Notes: generated by a model not told the origin, from the letters alone. 64,000 nucleotides of DNA from Porphyromonadaceae bacterium FC4 (GCA_900120395.1 LT635553.1:424186-488185), one strand, 5' to 3'. Positions 16,023 through 26,417 are shown, counted from the stretch's first letter. Made by a program: numbers and translations.

Positions 16023-17061
16023 GAGAGAAAGGGGTATCAGCCAGACTGCTGCGTCTGCCGCTGTGGTACTGAAATGCTCCCGCCATGGCAATCATGGCGG
16101 CGTTGTCGGTGGTATACGAAAATGGAGGAATGAAGACCTTGTGCCCCGTCGCCTCGCCATAGGCTATGAAAGCGTCACGCAGACCGGTGTTGGCAGATAC
16201 ACCACCGGCTACCGCCACCTGGTTGATCCCCAGATCCTTCGCAGCCTGAGCCAGTTTTTCCATCAGGATGTCGATCACGGTCTTCTGGAGTGCGGCGCAG
16301 AGGTCCTCTTTATTTTTCTCCACAAAGTCCGGGTCCTCCCTGAGGTGATCCCTCAGCGTGTAGAGAAAAGAGGTCTTGAGCCCGCTAAAACTGTAGTCAT
16401 AGCCGTCCACCTGTGGCTTGGCAAAAGTGAAAGCCGTCGGATCACCCTGATTGGCAAGCCTATTCACCACGGGACCTCCCGGGTAGCCCAGCCCCATCAC
16501 TTTGGCACACTTGTCAAAGGCCTCACCCGCGGCATCGTCTATCGTCTTGCCAATGATCTCCATGTCGATCGGGCTCTTGACCAAGATGATCTGCGAGTTG
16601 CCTCCCGACACCAGCAGGCAGAGGAAGGGAAACGCCGGAGTCTCGGTCTGCTCGTCTGGCTGCCGGATGAAGTGTGCAGACACATGACCCTGTAGGTGGT
16701 TCACGTCCACCATCGGGATCCGGAGCGCCTGGCTCATCCCTTTGGCAAACGAAGTGCCTACCAGCAGGGAGCCGAGCAGTCCCGGTCCGCGCGTGTAGGC
16801 GATGAGGTCGACGTCGGCAGCCTGCATGCCGGCTTGGCGGAGTGCTTCGGACACCACGGGGATGACGTTTTGGAGATGCGCCCGACTGGCGAGCTCCGGC
16901 ACCACACCGCCGTACTGCTCATGGACTTTTTGCGACGCGATGACGTTGGAGAGCAGAGTATTGCCCCGGAGGACGGCTGCCGAAGTATCGTCGCATGAGG
17001 ACTCGAGACCCAGGATGACCAGGTTCGGATCCAAGTATTTATCTAGGGAGTGATCAGTCAT
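16009..17061 (-). CDS. tsaD: tRNA N6-threonylcarbamoyladenosine transferase component TsaD
   Basis: 350 residues from MTDHSLDKYL; upstream in-frame ATGs run into the tRNA-Gln region and are rejected. ILGLESSCDDTSAAVL opens the ASKHA fold; the metal-binding HxxxH motif is in NHLQGHVSAHF, followed by LCLLVSGGNSQI and VAVAGGVSANTGLR. With TsaB and TsaE it transfers threonylcarbamoyl to A37 of ANN-decoding tRNAs. It has a -7 box (17086-17093). Confidence 0.96.
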   Translation of the reverse strand: MTDHSLDKYLDPNLVILGLESSCDDTSAAVLRGNTLLSNVIASQKVHEQYGGVVPELASRAHLQNVIPVVSEALRQAGMQAADVDLIAYTRGPGLLGSLLVGTSFAKGMSQALRIPMVDVNHLQGHVSAHFIRQPDEQTETPAFPFLCLLVSGGNSQIILVKSPIDMEIIGKTIDDAAGEAFDKCAKVMGLGYPGGPVVNRLANQGDPTAFTFAKPQVDGYDYSFSGLKTSFLYTLRDHLREDPDFVEKNKEDLCAALQKTVIDILMEKLAQAAKDLGINQVAVAGGVSANTGLRDAFIAYGEATGHKVFIPPFSYTTDNAAMIAMAGAFQYHSGRRSSLADTPFSRVEI

Positions 17062-17085
17062 ATCGATTTTGCTTTTATCAGTACT

Positions 17086-17093
17086 CAAAGGTA
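17086..17093 (-). promoter_or_regulatory. Probable -7 box of tsaD
   Basis: Minus-strand TACCTTTG, 25 bases before the tsaD start; it partly overlaps the oligo-T tract of the tRNA-Gln terminator, so the two sites are packed together. Confidence 0.5.
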
Positions 17094-17134
17094 CAAAAAA
17101 AGCACCTTCCGCCGGTATTGCTGCGAAAGGTGCT
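17094..17134 (-). terminator. Terminator of tRNA-Gln
   Basis: On the minus strand AGCACCTTTCGC...GGAAGGTGCT folds into a stem with internal mismatches and is followed by seven T. Confidence 0.75.
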
Positions 17135-17136
17135 CT

Positions 17137-17210
17137 TGGCTGACCCATGAGGATTCGAACCTCAACAGACAGAACCAAAACCTGTAGTGCTACCATTACA
17201 CCATGGGTCA
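17137..17210 (-). tRNA. tRNA-Gln (TTG)
   Basis: Acceptor arms TGACCCA/TGGGTCA pair perfectly. The anticodon stem ACAGG/TCTGT encloses TTTTGGT with anticodon TTG; the T-loop is GGTTCGAATCC. The discriminator is G and CCA is encoded (17139-17137). Confidence 0.96.
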
Positions 17211-17232
17211 GTGCTTTGATCAAATTGCTTTG

Positions 17233-17240
17233 CAAAGGTA
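17233..17240 (-). promoter_or_regulatory. Probable -7 box of tRNA-Gln
   Basis: Minus-strand TACCTTTG, 22 bases before the tRNA. Confidence 0.6.
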
Positions 17241-17397
17241 CAAAAATAATTCATATCCCGCAAAAGGAGGCTCATTCGCCCTACTTCGTAATATGAATGG
17301 CGACTCCGCCAGAGGTCGTTTCTTCATAGCCGGGTGGTCGAGGAGGGGCGAATGCCCCGACGAAGACCCCCGGGAAGACGAATGCCCCATTAATCCC

Positions 17398-17745
17398 CGA
17401 CCCCGCTAGGGGTCGAACAACCTAGCCCCGGGTCATAGCTCCGAAGGAGCGTCTGACCCGGGGTGACCGATCCGCTCTTGCACCCCGACCCCGACGCACG
17501 TCGGGGTCGTACAATGGCATCTGAAGGTACGACTCCAACGTCCGTCGGAGTCGTGTTTTGGGGAGAGCTCGTCTTCCCAGGGTCAGATGCTCCTTCGGAG
17601 CTCTGACCCTGGGCTATTGATGTATGACCCCGACGAATGTCGGGGTCAATACTCTGTCCGTCCTTTTTCCGAATACTCAACTGCGAAAGAACGACCCCGT
17701 AGGGGTCGAACAATTTACAGCTACGCAGGAGGACCCCTACGGGGT
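17398..17745. repeat. Array of eight palindromes (REP-like), non-coding
   Basis: Eight stem-loops in 348 bases: CGACCCC/GGGGTCG at 17398-17415 and 17692-17708 (both followed by AACAA); CCCGGGTCA/TGACCCGGG with an inner GCTCC/GGAGC at 17426-17463 and its variant at 17576-17613; GACCCCGACG/CGTCGGGGTC at 17487-17508 and a relative at 17625-17648; ACGACTCC/GGAGTCGT at 17529-17554; ACCCC/GGGGT at 17733-17745. Three of the types occur twice, in the order A-B-C...B-C-A, so the block may have arisen partly by duplication. No coding frame is credible. The 120 bases before it (17280-17397) hold similar but shorter imperfect repeats. Confidence 0.8.
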
Positions 17746-17756
17746 GCTGCTGACCA

Positions 17757-17850
17757 ACAAAAAGTTTCCAGTAGGAAAGAGTTCGCTTCTATCCGTGAAA
17801 CGTTTCTCTTTCCTACCGGAAACTTTTGGCTACTATCCGTGAAACTTTTT
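17757..17850 (+). repeat. Interspersed 92-bp tandem-hairpin repeat, copy 4 (rearranged)
   Basis: The first hairpin has the loop in the opposite sense (GTTTCC-AGTA-GGAAAG) while the second is in the usual sense (CTTTCC-TACC-GGAAAC), so the two hairpins are inverted copies of each other. Both ends, CAAAAAGTTTC and GAAACTTTTTTG, form a terminal inverted repeat. The outside arm typical of the family is on the right (ends CTGTTTTTCAG at 17900), opposite to what the inner units predict. Confidence 0.88.
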
Positions 17851-17909
17851 TGCTATCGGGTAGTGCTGTTTTTCGACATCCGTATTTGTCTGTTTTTCAG
17901 AGGGTATGG

Positions 17910-20282
17910 TCAGAGATCGGTGAGGGTGAGCGGGGTGTCGGGCGTAATGGTGTGCGTGGTGCGGGTACCGTCACTGTGTAGGAGCTCAAAGGTGGCGGAA
18001 GGTAGACCGGTGCTGAAGGTGGCAGAGGTGGGGTGACCCTGCTCCCAGGTGAGGTCTACGATCACCCCACCGCGAGCGACCAGCCCCGTGTACGAGCCGG
18101 ATGCCCACTCGTCGGGTAGCGCAGGTAGCAGCTCGATGAAGCCCTCGTGGCTCTGGAGGAGCATCTCGGCAATGGCTGCTGTGCCGCCAAAGTTACCATC
18201 GATCTGGAAGGGCGGGTGGGCGCAAAAGAGGTTGGGGTAGGTGCCGCTGGAGTGCTTGGAGCGATCAGCGGGATCGATGGCAGGGTGCAGCAGGCTCGCC
18301 AGTAGCTTGTGTGCGCGGTTACCATCCTTGAGACGTGCCCAGAAGTTGATCTTCCATGCGCGGCTCCATCCGGTGGCTTCGTCCCCGCGTCGGTTGAGGG
18401 TCATCTCGGCAGCCTTTGCCAGGTCGGGTGTGTGGTGCGGGGTGATCTGGTAGCCCGGGTAGAGGCCGTAGAGGTGCGACACGTGGCGGTGGTGCGGCTC
18501 CGCCTCCTTGTAGTCCTCAAGCCACTCCTGCAGGTAGCCCTCCTTGCTGATCTGGTGTGGTGCCAGGCGGGGCAGGGCGTTTGCCATACGGGTGAGTGCG
18601 GGGTCGTAGACGCGGAGGATAGCGGCGGCATCAAGGGTGTTGTTGAAGAGCTCGCGGATGATCTGCATATCCATGGTGGGTCCCATGCAGACGTAGAGCG
18701 GGCCCTCGCCCTCAGCCGTGATGAAGCCGTTTTCGGGCGAAGAGGAGGGAGCGGTCACGAGCCAGCCGTGGGTAGGCTCCTCGATGAGTGAGGCGAGGAA
18801 AAACTGTGCTGCCTCGAGCATCACCGGGTATGCCTCTCTGAGAAAGGCGGTGTCGCGTGTGAAGGCGAAGTGCTCCCACAGGTGCTGGCAGAGCCATGCT
18901 CCGCCGGTATTGGTGGCACCCCATGAAGCGTGCTCTCCAGGGGCTGTGAAGTGCCAGGGATTGGATATCGGGTGAGCGACCCAGCCCTCGGTGCCGTAGA
19001 AGGTACGAGCGGTACGCCTGCCACTGGGGACGAGGTCGCGTGTGAAGTCGAGCAGTGGCTCGTGTAGCTCGCTGAGGTTGGTGACCTCGGCGGGCCAGTA
19101 GTTCATCTGCACGTTGATGTTGAGGTGGTAGTCGCCATTCCACGGGAGCTGGGTATCCTTAGCCCACAGTCCCTGGAGGTTTGCCGGCCAGGAGTCGGGT
19201 CTCGAAGAGGAGATGAGGAGGTAGCGACCGTAGTTGAAGTACAGCGCCACAAATGCCGGGTCGTGCGTCTCCGCAAAGCGTGCCAGCCGCACGTCTGTGG
19301 GGAGTTGGTGGGTCGTTGTATCTGCGGCGGAGAGCGAAAGGGTTACCCTTCCGTAGCCCTCCTCGTAGCCGGCAATGTGGTCGCGGAGCAACTCCTCGTA
19401 CTCCACGCCCTGTAGCTTGTCGAGCTCTGTCGTCGGGTCCTGAGGGTTGACTCCGGAGGGTGGGGTGTTGTCCGTAGCGGCAGCCACGAAAATAAGCACT
19501 GCATCGGCATCGGCTATGGTGACGGCATCATCGGTGGTGCGGACTGCACCTCCCTCTGCTACAAAGCGTACCTCGGCTGAGAAGTTGGTCCCCCGGTCGC
19601 CCCCAAATCCATCGGGAAGCTGTCCTCTCATGTAGAGCCGTCCGTCTCGTGCTGTGCAGGTGGCGTTTTCGGGACGGGTGAGCTTGGCAGAAAAGGAGAT
19701 CTGCCCCTTGCGGTCTGCACTCAGGCGGATGACGATGACATCCGGCTCGCCCTGGCAGGCGAAGTAGGTGCGGGTGTAGTGGGTCGAGTCGATATCAAAG
19801 AAAGTGTGCGCCAGAGCGGAGTCGAGGAGGAGCTCGCGCTTGTACTTCGTCGGGTCGGCTGTGGGTAGGCGGTGCTCCAGCTCGAGGTAGCCGAGTACCT
19901 GGTAGGAGCCGTAGGGCTTATCGGCACCGCTGCCAAACGAACTGCCCTCTCCACCGCACTGGAAGTGCTCGTACATCAGCTGCTGTGCCGTGGCGTTGTC
20001 TCCGTGCAGGAGTGCTTCGCGGATGGGCTTGAGGTACTGCTGTGCCGTGGGGGAGAAGGCGGTGCTGTCCGGGCTGCCGCTCCACATGCTGATGTCGTTG
20101 AGTGGGATCTTTTCGGTCCGGATGTCGCCGGCTACGGTCAATCCGAGTCGTCCGTTGCCGAGGGGGAGGCTGCTCTCCCACTCTTGGGCAGGCCGGTCGT
20201 ACCATAGGAGGTTGCTCTGGGCAATGCCCGACAGAGGCAGCAGGGTGCCAAGCAGGAGGAGCAGAAGTCTTGATGAAGTCAT
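17910..20282 (-). CDS. Glycoside hydrolase family 95 alpha-L-fucosidase
   Basis: 790 residues from [12 protein letters not shown], which gives a clean signal peptide (cleavage after SGIAQ); the upstream ATG is rejected. [24 protein letters not shown] is the GH95 N-terminal signature; later come [50 protein letters not shown] and [18 protein letters not shown], all typical of the family's (alpha/alpha)6 barrel and surrounding regions. GH95 enzymes release alpha-1,2-linked fucose (or galactose) from host or milk glycans by inversion. It is exported to the periplasm. It follows the chromate-transporter pair by 4 bases and ends just before repeat copy 4. No SusC/SusD pair or sensor lies nearby. 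Confidence 0.93.
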   Translation of the reverse strand: MTSSRLLLLLLGTLLPLSGIAQSNLLWYDRPAQEWESSLPLGNGRLGLTVAGDIRTEKIPLNDISMWSGSPDSTAFSPTAQQYLKPIREALLHGDNATAQQLMYEHFQCGGEGSSFGSGADKPYGSYQVLGYLELEHRLPTADPTKYKRELLLDSALAHTFFDIDSTHYTRTYFACQGEPDVIVIRLSADRKGQISFSAKLTRPENATCTARDGRLYMRGQLPDGFGGDRGTNFSAEVRFVAEGGAVRTTDDAVTIADADAVLIFVAAATDNTPPSGVNPQDPTTELDKLQGVEYEELLRDHIAGYEEGYGRVTLSLSAADTTTHQLPTDVRLARFAETHDPAFVALYFNYGRYLLISSSRPDSWPANLQGLWAKDTQLPWNGDYHLNINVQMNYWPAEVTNLSELHEPLLDFTRDLVPSGRRTARTFYGTEGWVAHPISNPWHFTAPGEHASWGATNTGGAWLCQHLWEHFAFTRDTAFLREAYPVMLEAAQFFLASLIEEPTHGWLVTAPSSSPENGFITAEGEGPLYVCMGPTMDMQIIRELFNNTLDAAAILRVYDPALTRMANALPRLAPHQISKEGYLQEWLEDYKEAEPHHRHVSHLYGLYPGYQITPHHTPDLAKAAEMTLNRRGDEATGWSRAWKINFWARLKDGNRAHKLLASLLHPAIDPADRSKHSSGTYPNLFCAHPPFQIDGNFGGTAAIAEMLLQSHEGFIELLPALPDEWASGSYTGLVARGGVIVDLTWEQGHPTSATFSTGLPSATFELLHSDGTRTTHTITPDTPLTLTDL

Positions 20283-20286
20283 AGCA

Positions 20287-20814
20287 CTATATGTATACAA
20301 TGTATCCTGCGACTCCGGCAAGGACGATGAGCAGGATGGGGTGAATCTTTTTGGAAAGGACAGCCACAAGGGTCACGAAGAAGAAGATGTAGCTGACCGG
20401 GTCGATGAAGTTTTCTTTATTCATGAGGATCAGGGCGGCAGCCATGATCAGTCCCACGCATGCAGGGCGTATGCCGGCAAAGACCGCCTCGACGTGGGCG
20501 TTGTTTTTGAAGCGAGCAAAGGAGAGCGAGATGAGCAGGACGAGCACAAAGGAGGGCAGCATCACTGCCAGGGTGGCTACGATACTCCCCCAGACCGAAC
20601 CGGTGACCGTATAGCCGATGTAGGTGGCGCTATTGATACCGATGGGGCCCGGGGTCATCTGCGAGATGGCGACAATGTCGGTGAACTCCTGGATCGTAAG
20701 CCAGCCGTGGATGTCCACCACCTCCTCCTGGATCAGGGTGAGCATGGCGTAGCCTCCGCCGAAGCCGAGGAGCCCGATCTTGATATAAACGAGGAAGAGC
20801 TGTAGGTAGATCAT
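20287..20814 (-). CDS. Chromate transporter half-protein 2 (CHR domain)
   Basis: 175 residues from [14 protein letters not shown], overlapping the first half-gene by 4 bases (ATGA). One CHR domain: [20 protein letters not shown] then [18 protein letters not shown], with about six membrane segments. In two-gene CHR systems the halves form a heterodimer. Family members export chromate, but many natural substrates are unknown. Nothing in the context points to chromate resistance. Confidence 0.88.
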   Translation of the reverse strand: MIYLQLFLVYIKIGLLGFGGGYAMLTLIQEEVVDIHGWLTIQEFTDIVAISQMTPGPIGINSATYIGYTVTGSVWGSIVATLAVMLPSFVLVLLISLSFARFKNNAHVEAVFAGIRPACVGLIMAAALILMNKENFIDPVSYIFFFVTLVAVLSKKIHPILLIVLAGVAGYIVYI

Positions 20815-21416
20815 GGGTGAAGTCGCTCTCGGATGATGCGCACGTAGAGCCAGCCCATCAGTGCGCTGACGATGATGACGGTGACGGGGCTTACTCCCAG
20901 AAATGCAACCAGCCCGGCACTGAGGATGGGTATCCAGAGGTACTTCCAGCTCAGGTGCAGAGCCCGCCACACCGATATACATGGTGCAAAGATCAGAGCC
21001 ACGACGGCGGGACGAATCCCCTTGAAGACCGCCTCGATGACGGCGTTGCCCTTTAGGTGGCTCGCATAGATGGCTACCAGAAGTATGATCAGAAAGCTGG
21101 GGAGCGTACAGCCGATGCCGCAGATGATCGCTCCGATGGTCCCCTGGAGCCGGTAGCCGATGAAGATGGAGATATTGACCGCAAAGACTCCGGGCAGCGA
21201 CTGAGCTACCGCAAAGAGGTCGATGAACTCCTCATCCTTCAGCCACTTTTGCTTGTCCACGATCTCCTGCCGGATCAGCTCCAGCATCGCATAGCCGCCA
21301 CCGAAGGTGAAGCCTCCGATGACGAAAAAGGTGCGGAAGAGCTGCCACAGCATGCGGGGATTGATGGCTTGCCGAGGTGCTTTTTGGTGCTCTACGGGAG
21401 AGGGAGATGAGGACAT
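20811..21416 (-). CDS. Chromate transporter half-protein 1 (CHR domain)
   Basis: 201 residues, one CHR domain: [25 protein letters not shown], then VAQSLPGVFAVNISIFIGYRL (family PGP replaced by PGV), followed by hydrophobic helices. A short hydrophilic head of about 20 residues precedes the domain. It pairs with the next gene (4-base overlap). It starts 69 bases after ribBA stops, so it may have its own promoter, not recognised. Confidence 0.86.
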   Translation of the reverse strand: MSSSPSPVEHQKAPRQAINPRMLWQLFRTFFVIGGFTFGGGYAMLELIRQEIVDKQKWLKDEEFIDLFAVAQSLPGVFAVNISIFIGYRLQGTIGAIICGIGCTLPSFLIILLVAIYASHLKGNAVIEAVFKGIRPAVVALIFAPCISVWRALHLSWKYLWIPILSAGLVAFLGVSPVTVIIVSALMGWLYVRIIRERLHP

Positions 21417-21485
21417 CTTGGTGGGAATAGTCTAGGACTTTCGGTCGGGTAAGTGGTTCGTGCTCTAATGATAGTGACGGGGTAT

Positions 21486-22700
21486 TCAGACGTTGTGCAG
21501 GTCGTGCCCCATCTTTTCTTTTTTGGTGCGCTGGTAGCGGACGTTGTACTTATTGGGCTCGATCTCCAGAGGGATATTCTCCACAATCTCTATGCCATAG
21601 CTCTCGAGACCGATGCGCTTGACGGGGTTGTTGGTCAGGAGGCGCATCTTTTTCACCCCGAGGAGACGAAGAATCTCCGCACCGACACCGTAGTCTCGCT
21701 CGTCCGGGTCAAAGCCGAGGTGGACATTGGCCTCGACTGTGTCGAGTCCCTCCTGCTGCAGCTTGTAGGCCTCTATCTTTTTCATCAGTCCTATGCCACG
21801 GCCCTCTTGGTTGAGGTAAATGACGATACCGCGTCCCTCTTTTTCGATCGCCTGCATGGCACGGTGGAGTTGGTCGCCACAGTCGCAGCGGAAAGAGCCA
21901 AAGATATCTCCGGTGATGCAACTGCTGTGTAGGCGTACCAGCACCGGCTGTCCGTCTTTGATGTCGCCCTTGATGAGCGCGACGTGCTCACGCCCGTTGC
22001 TCACCTGGCGGAATGGTATGATGTGAAAGTCGCCGTACTTGGTAGGCAGGAGAGCCTCAGTGCCCATCTCCACAATACTCTCCGACTGGAGGCGGTACTT
22101 GATGAGGTCTGCGATGGAGATGATCTTGAAGCCGTACTTCTCCCGGAGCTTTACCAGCTGAGGAAGGCGAGCCATGGTGCCATCCTCGTTGATCACTTCG
22201 ATAAGGCAGGCAACGGGATTCATACCGGCTAGGCGCGCCAGGTCTACAGCCGCTTCGGTATGTCCGGCACGTCGGAGGACACCCTTGTTTTTTGCTCTCA
22301 AGGGGCTGATGTGTCCGGGTCGTGCAAGGTCGGAGGGTTTGGTGCGAGCGTCTGCCAGAGCATTGATCGTCGTAGCGCGGTCGTACATGGATACTCCGGT
22401 GGTCACGCCATGCCCGATGAGATCCACGGTGACCGTGAAGGGTGTCTCGTGCAGGGAGGTGTTGTCGGATACTTGGTAGGGTAAGTGGAGCATGTCCGCC
22501 CAGTCCTCGGACATGGGTGTACAGAGTACGCCACGACCGTGGGACATCATGAAGTTCACAATCTCGGGGGTAACCTTCTCGGCAGAGATGATGAAGTCTC
22601 CTTCATTCTCGCGATCCTCGTCGTCAACAACTATGACGATCTTTCCGGACTTGTAGTCCTCTATTGCTTCTTCAATGGTGTTTAGTTTGAACTTGTCCAT
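21486..22700 (-). CDS. ribBA: Bifunctional DHBP synthase / GTP cyclohydrolase II
   Basis: 404 residues. The N-terminal RibB half has [17 protein letters not shown] and MSHGRGVLC; the C-terminal RibA half has the zinc Cys set in [26 protein letters not shown] and [11 protein letters not shown]. Together they make the two riboflavin precursors from ribulose-5-phosphate and GTP. It follows the LptF/G-type gene by 23 bases. There is no room for an FMN riboswitch directly upstream, so control is probably through the operon. Confidence 0.96.
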   Translation of the reverse strand: MDKFKLNTIEEAIEDYKSGKIVIVVDDEDRENEGDFIISAEKVTPEIVNFMMSHGRGVLCTPMSEDWADMLHLPYQVSDNTSLHETPFTVTVDLIGHGVTTGVSMYDRATTINALADARTKPSDLARPGHISPLRAKNKGVLRRAGHTEAAVDLARLAGMNPVACLIEVINEDGTMARLPQLVKLREKYGFKIISIADLIKYRLQSESIVEMGTEALLPTKYGDFHIIPFRQVSNGREHVALIKGDIKDGQPVLVRLHSSCITGDIFGSFRCDCGDQLHRAMQAIEKEGRGIVIYLNQEGRGIGLMKKIEAYKLQQEGLDTVEANVHLGFDPDERDYGVGAEILRLLGVKKMRLLTNNPVKRIGLESYGIEIVENIPLEIEPNKYNVRYQRTKKEKMGHDLHNV

Positions 22701-22723
22701 CTCTCTTCTTTAAGTGATTGGTT

Positions 22724-24784
22724 TTATGGTGTAGTGGTTTGTTTTGTGTGGGAGCTTACACGCTGTACCTCGCCCAACACCTGTTGGTTGACGTCCAGCA
22801 GCCGCTTGATTTCTCTCAGATATACCCGTTCGCGTACTCGGTAGTGGAGGTACATCAGCAGCCCGATGGGGAAGACGATCATGCAGACGGCACTGAGCCA
22901 CTTCTGCGCAGGTCGGTAGGTCTTACTCACCTGCTCCAGCTGCGGGTAGGCTCCCAGACGGTGTACGAGTAGGATGTCAGGCGAGTGTTGAAGGTTGGAG
23001 ATGATCCGGTGGATCAGCTCATTGATCCGGTGGCGCTCCTCGGTGCGGTGTATCCCGAGGAAAAACTTGATGTAGTGCATGTTGCCCCGATACTTGATGA
23101 TCTGGGCAAACTCCGATAGTGCCAGTATGTCTTGCTCCGCCTGTGCGTAGTCAGCACCTACCGATAGATCAGAGCGGGGTACGACGTTGCGGGCGGTATT
23201 GGTTCCCAGGAGCTTTCTCATACTATTCGCCAGGCTATCCATCCTCAGCTTGTTGGCGTCGATGGTCGCGATGTAGCAGAGTAAAATGCCGACGGAGCCT
23301 AGTGCTATATTTGGTAGCCACATGCCAAACCAAACCTCCCAGGCGCCACTCCTTGCCATCTTGATTCCCGTTGACTCAAGGAAGTAAAAGATGATGAAAA
23401 AGAAGACGGCGACCACGAATGGAATACCGACACCACCCTTCCTGATAAGTGCACCGAGGGGAGCTCCGACCAAGAAAAAGACGATGCACGCTACGGGGTA
23501 GGTCATCTTCCGCCAGTACTCAAACTCGTTCTTTTTCTTGAGGCTCTCCATCTCGTCCTGCTCCATGTTGGTGAAGTAGATGTCACTCTGACGACTGTTG
23601 AGTACAGAGCTTGAGGTCTCGTAGAGTTGCCGCTTTTGGCTCATGCCCATGGCGCTTAGCTTCTTCGCCATGTCGTACCGGGCTTGCTCCTCCACAGGCA
23701 ACTCTGCAAACGTATTGACGGGATTGCGATCCGGTGTTTGCTCCGGAGGTGCGACCGACCCTTCTTCCGGGGTTTCACTGAGGGACGCTTGGGCACTCCG
23801 CTCCCCTTTTTCTTCATTGTTCGCCAGTGTTTGGCTGACGGTGGTGGGGGCTCTTCCTGCTTTGGCGAACGTCTGCATGACGTTGTCGCGCTGTATGATC
23901 GTCTGTCTGTTCACACGAGACACCGAGTCGATCTCTATCCGCAGAGAGTCGGTGTAGGCACTGAGTTGCCACATGTTTTTGCCCACAAACTGGCTGCTCA
24001 GCATCCCCTCATCCACCATGTTGAGGCTTGCATCAAAGGCTATTTGCACCACCTTCTTATCAAACTGTTCCCGCATGTATGGCTCCAGTCCCGAGCTGGT
24101 CGAGTAGTAGCTCTTTTGCTCCCTCAGGTTGCGAAACGACTCACCCGATAGGAGCTCCAGCACGAGGACATTCCCATTCTTGATCGAGTAGAGACGACCG
24201 GAGTCTGCACGAAGTACCGTAGCGTTTTGAAAGCCATTCTTGTACTCGTAGATCATCATGTCGTACATCATCTTTCGCTCGTTGTCCTTATGCTCCACGT
24301 AGATGCTGTACCCGTCGATCTCCTTGTAAAAGACCCCGGCGGGGATAGCGAGCTCGGGGGACTTGTTTTTGATCGAAAAGTAGTACTGCCAAAACTTCAC
24401 CTGTGAAGTGATCATCAGGTCGTTTTGGAAAACAAACAGCCCTGCACCGATCATGATGGACAGCACAAAGAGGGGCTTGAGGATGCGGACCAGTGGGATA
24501 CCGGCTGCCCGCATGGAGAGAAGCTCAAGCCGCTCTCCGAGGTTGCCAAACGTCATGAGCGAGGCGACCAGCATCGCCAAGACCAGTCCCAGAGGGGCAA
24601 CGGTCATGGCGGCATAAAACATCAGCCTCAGGAAGACAATCGTGTCCACTCCTTTGCCGACGATATCCCCCACGAAGCGCCATAGCAGCTGCATCACCAC
24701 GATGAACCAGGCCACCGCAAAGCTCCCGATGAGCAGCGGTATGAAGGTCTTGATGATGTAGGTATAGAGCTTCTTGATCCTCAC
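22724..24784 (-). CDS. LptF/LptG-family permease
   Basis: 686 residues, much longer than E. coli LptF/G (about 360). The first ~120 residues hold three membrane helices of the YjgP/YjgQ fold, followed by a periplasmic beta-jellyroll-like part (IPAGVFYKEIDGYSIYVEHKD). A low-complexity linker (about 310-365, rich in E, P, S) leads to the remaining helices (YPVACIVFFLVGAPLGALIRKGG). The last ~160 residues form an extra tail with one more helix. LptF/G extract LPS with LptB at the inner membrane. The long linker and tail are often seen in Bacteroidota members. Which of LptF or LptG it replaces cannot be decided here. Confidence 0.88.
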   Translation of the reverse strand: MRIKKLYTYIIKTFIPLLIGSFAVAWFIVVMQLLWRFVGDIVGKGVDTIVFLRLMFYAAMTVAPLGLVLAMLVASLMTFGNLGERLELLSMRAAGIPLVRILKPLFVLSIMIGAGLFVFQNDLMITSQVKFWQYYFSIKNKSPELAIPAGVFYKEIDGYSIYVEHKDNERKMMYDMMIYEYKNGFQNATVLRADSGRLYSIKNGNVLVLELLSGESFRNLREQKSYYSTSSGLEPYMREQFDKKVVQIAFDASLNMVDEGMLSSQFVGKNMWQLSAYTDSLRIEIDSVSRVNRQTIIQRDNVMQTFAKAGRAPTTVSQTLANNEEKGERSAQASLSETPEEGSVAPPEQTPDRNPVNTFAELPVEEQARYDMAKKLSAMGMSQKRQLYETSSSVLNSRQSDIYFTNMEQDEMESLKKKNEFEYWRKMTYPVACIVFFLVGAPLGALIRKGGVGIPFVVAVFFFIIFYFLESTGIKMARSGAWEVWFGMWLPNIALGSVGILLCYIATIDANKLRMDSLANSMRKLLGTNTARNVVPRSDLSVGADYAQAEQDILALSEFAQIIKYRGNMHYIKFFLGIHRTEERHRINELIHRIISNLQHSPDILLVHRLGAYPQLEQVSKTYRPAQKWLSAVCMIVFPIGLLMYLHYRVRERVYLREIKRLLDVNQQVLGEVQRVSSHTKQTTTP

Positions 24785-24806
24785 GGTAGGGAGCGATGCT
24801 TACAGA

Positions 24807-26417
24807 CTACTTGGCGTACGCCACCATCCTGGTCTCTCGGATGACCGTGATCTTGACCTGACCGGGGTAGGTCATCTCGTCCTCTATCTGTCGGGCTATA
24901 GCACCGGAGAGCTCCTGCGTCTGTGCGTCGCTGATCTTGTCTGCCCCCACTATCACGCGCAGTTCTCTACCCGCCTGTATCGCATAGGTCTTGATGACTC
25001 CCGGATAGGAGAGAGCCACCTTCTCCAGACTGTCTAGGCGCTTGATGTACGCCTCGGCTATTTCGCGGCGAGCTCCCGGGCGTGCTCCGCTGATCGAGTC
25101 GCACACCTGGACAATAGGGGCGATCAGACTCTTCATCTCTATGTCGTCGTGGTGTGCTCCTACAGCATTGCAGATATCTGGCTTCTCCTTGTATTTCTCA
25201 CAGAGCTTCATGCCCAGCAGTGCGTGAGGCATTTCCGGCTCATCATCAGGCACTTTACCTATATCGTGCAGCAGGCCTGCCCGGCGGGCTTTCTTGGGGT
25301 TCAGTCCCAGCTCCGACGCCATTACGGCAGAGAGGTTGGCGGTCTCACGAGCGTGCTGCAGTAGGTTTTGCCCATAGGAGGAGCGGTACTTCATCTTCCC
25401 GACCAGACGGATCAGCTCCGGGTGAAGACCGTGTATGCCCAGGTCGATGACGGTACGCTTGCCGGTCTCGACTATCTCGTCCTCTATCTGCTCCCGTACC
25501 TTCTCCACCACCTCCTCTATCCGTGCCGGGTGGATACGTCCGTCCTGTACCAGCTGGTGCAGTGCGAGGCGCGCTATCTCACGACGCACGGGGTCAAAGC
25601 AGGAGAGTACGATCGCCTCCGGGGTGTCATCGACGATCACCTCCACGCCGGTGGCAGCCTCCAGTGCCCGGATGTTGCGTCCTTCGCGACCGATGATGCG
25701 TCCCTTGATCTCATCGCTGTCGATGTGAAAGATGGTGACGGCGTTCTCGATGGCTGTTTCGGCGGCAACACGCTGGATCGTCTTGATCACAATGTTCTTT
25801 GCCTGAAAGTTTGCCGACATCTTTGCCTCGTCGATGATCTCATTGACCATGACCTCTGCCTCTGCCCGTGCCTCTTCCTTGAGGCTCTCTACGAGTCGAG
25901 CCTTTGCCTCTTCGGCGGAGAGACCGCTGATGGTCTCCAGCTCGGCAGCTTCGCGTCGGCGGATGAGGTCCAGCTCTGCTTCGCGCTCTTTGTTGAATTG
26001 CAGCTGCTTCTCGAGCGACTCCTCCTTTTGATCCAGCTCTTTGGTGCGGCGTATCAGCTCCTCCTGCTTGCGGTGTACCGACTGCTCTCTATCCTTCAGC
26101 TTGGTCTCTACCGTCTGGAGTTTGCTTTGTCTCACCTGTACCTCCCGGTCGAGTGCATTCTTTCGTTTCAAAAACTCCTCCTTTACCTCCAGGAGCTTGT
26201 TCTTCTTTTGCAGATCGGCATCTGCTTTTGCCTTATTGATGAGGTCTTCACTGTCTGCCAGTGCTTTACTTCTGATTTGGTCGACCTCCTCCTTAGCCTG
26301 TGCCAGTAGCCTGTCTCGCTCCTCAAAGCTTCTCCTGCTCAGCTCCCGCCAAGTGAAGTAGCCTGCCACGGATAGGAATAGTACGGCTAGGATTATTGTT
26401 AGTATTATTGGATTCAT
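24807..26417 (-). CDS. rny: Ribonuclease Y
   Basis: 536 residues: an N-terminal membrane anchor ([18 protein letters not shown]), a long coiled coil (about 35-200, many E/K/R), a KH domain ([23 protein letters not shown]) and an HD domain ([31 protein letters not shown]). RNase Y starts mRNA decay at the membrane. It follows zapA after 71 bases. Confidence 0.96.
   Translation of the reverse strand: MNPIILTIILAVLFLSVAGYFTWRELSRRSFEERDRLLAQAKEEVDQIRSKALADSEDLINKAKADADLQKKNKLLEVKEEFLKRKNALDREVQVRQSKLQTVETKLKDREQSVHRKQEELIRRTKELDQKEESLEKQLQFNKEREAELDLIRRREAAELETISGLSAEEAKARLVESLKEEARAEAEVMVNEIIDEAKMSANFQAKNIVIKTIQRVAAETAIENAVTIFHIDSDEIKGRIIGREGRNIRALEAATGVEVIVDDTPEAIVLSCFDPVRREIARLALHQLVQDGRIHPARIEEVVEKVREQIEDEIVETGKRTVIDLGIHGLHPELIRLVGKMKYRSSYGQNLLQHARETANLSAVMASELGLNPKKARRAGLLHDIGKVPDDEPEMPHALLGMKLCEKYKEKPDICNAVGAHHDDIEMKSLIAPIVQVCDSISGARPGARREIAEAYIKRLDSLEKVALSYPGVIKTYAIQAGRELRVIVGADKISDAQTQELSGAIARQIEDEMTYPGQVKITVIRETRMVAYAK

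Noticed and set aside
20287-21416. The two chromate-transporter genes as one frameshifted gene
   Set aside because: Each half is a complete CHR domain with its own start, and the 4-base ATGA overlap is a normal coupling; two-gene CHR systems are well known.
22701-22723. FMN riboswitch before ribBA
   Set aside because: Only 23 bases separate ribBA from the preceding gene, far too few.
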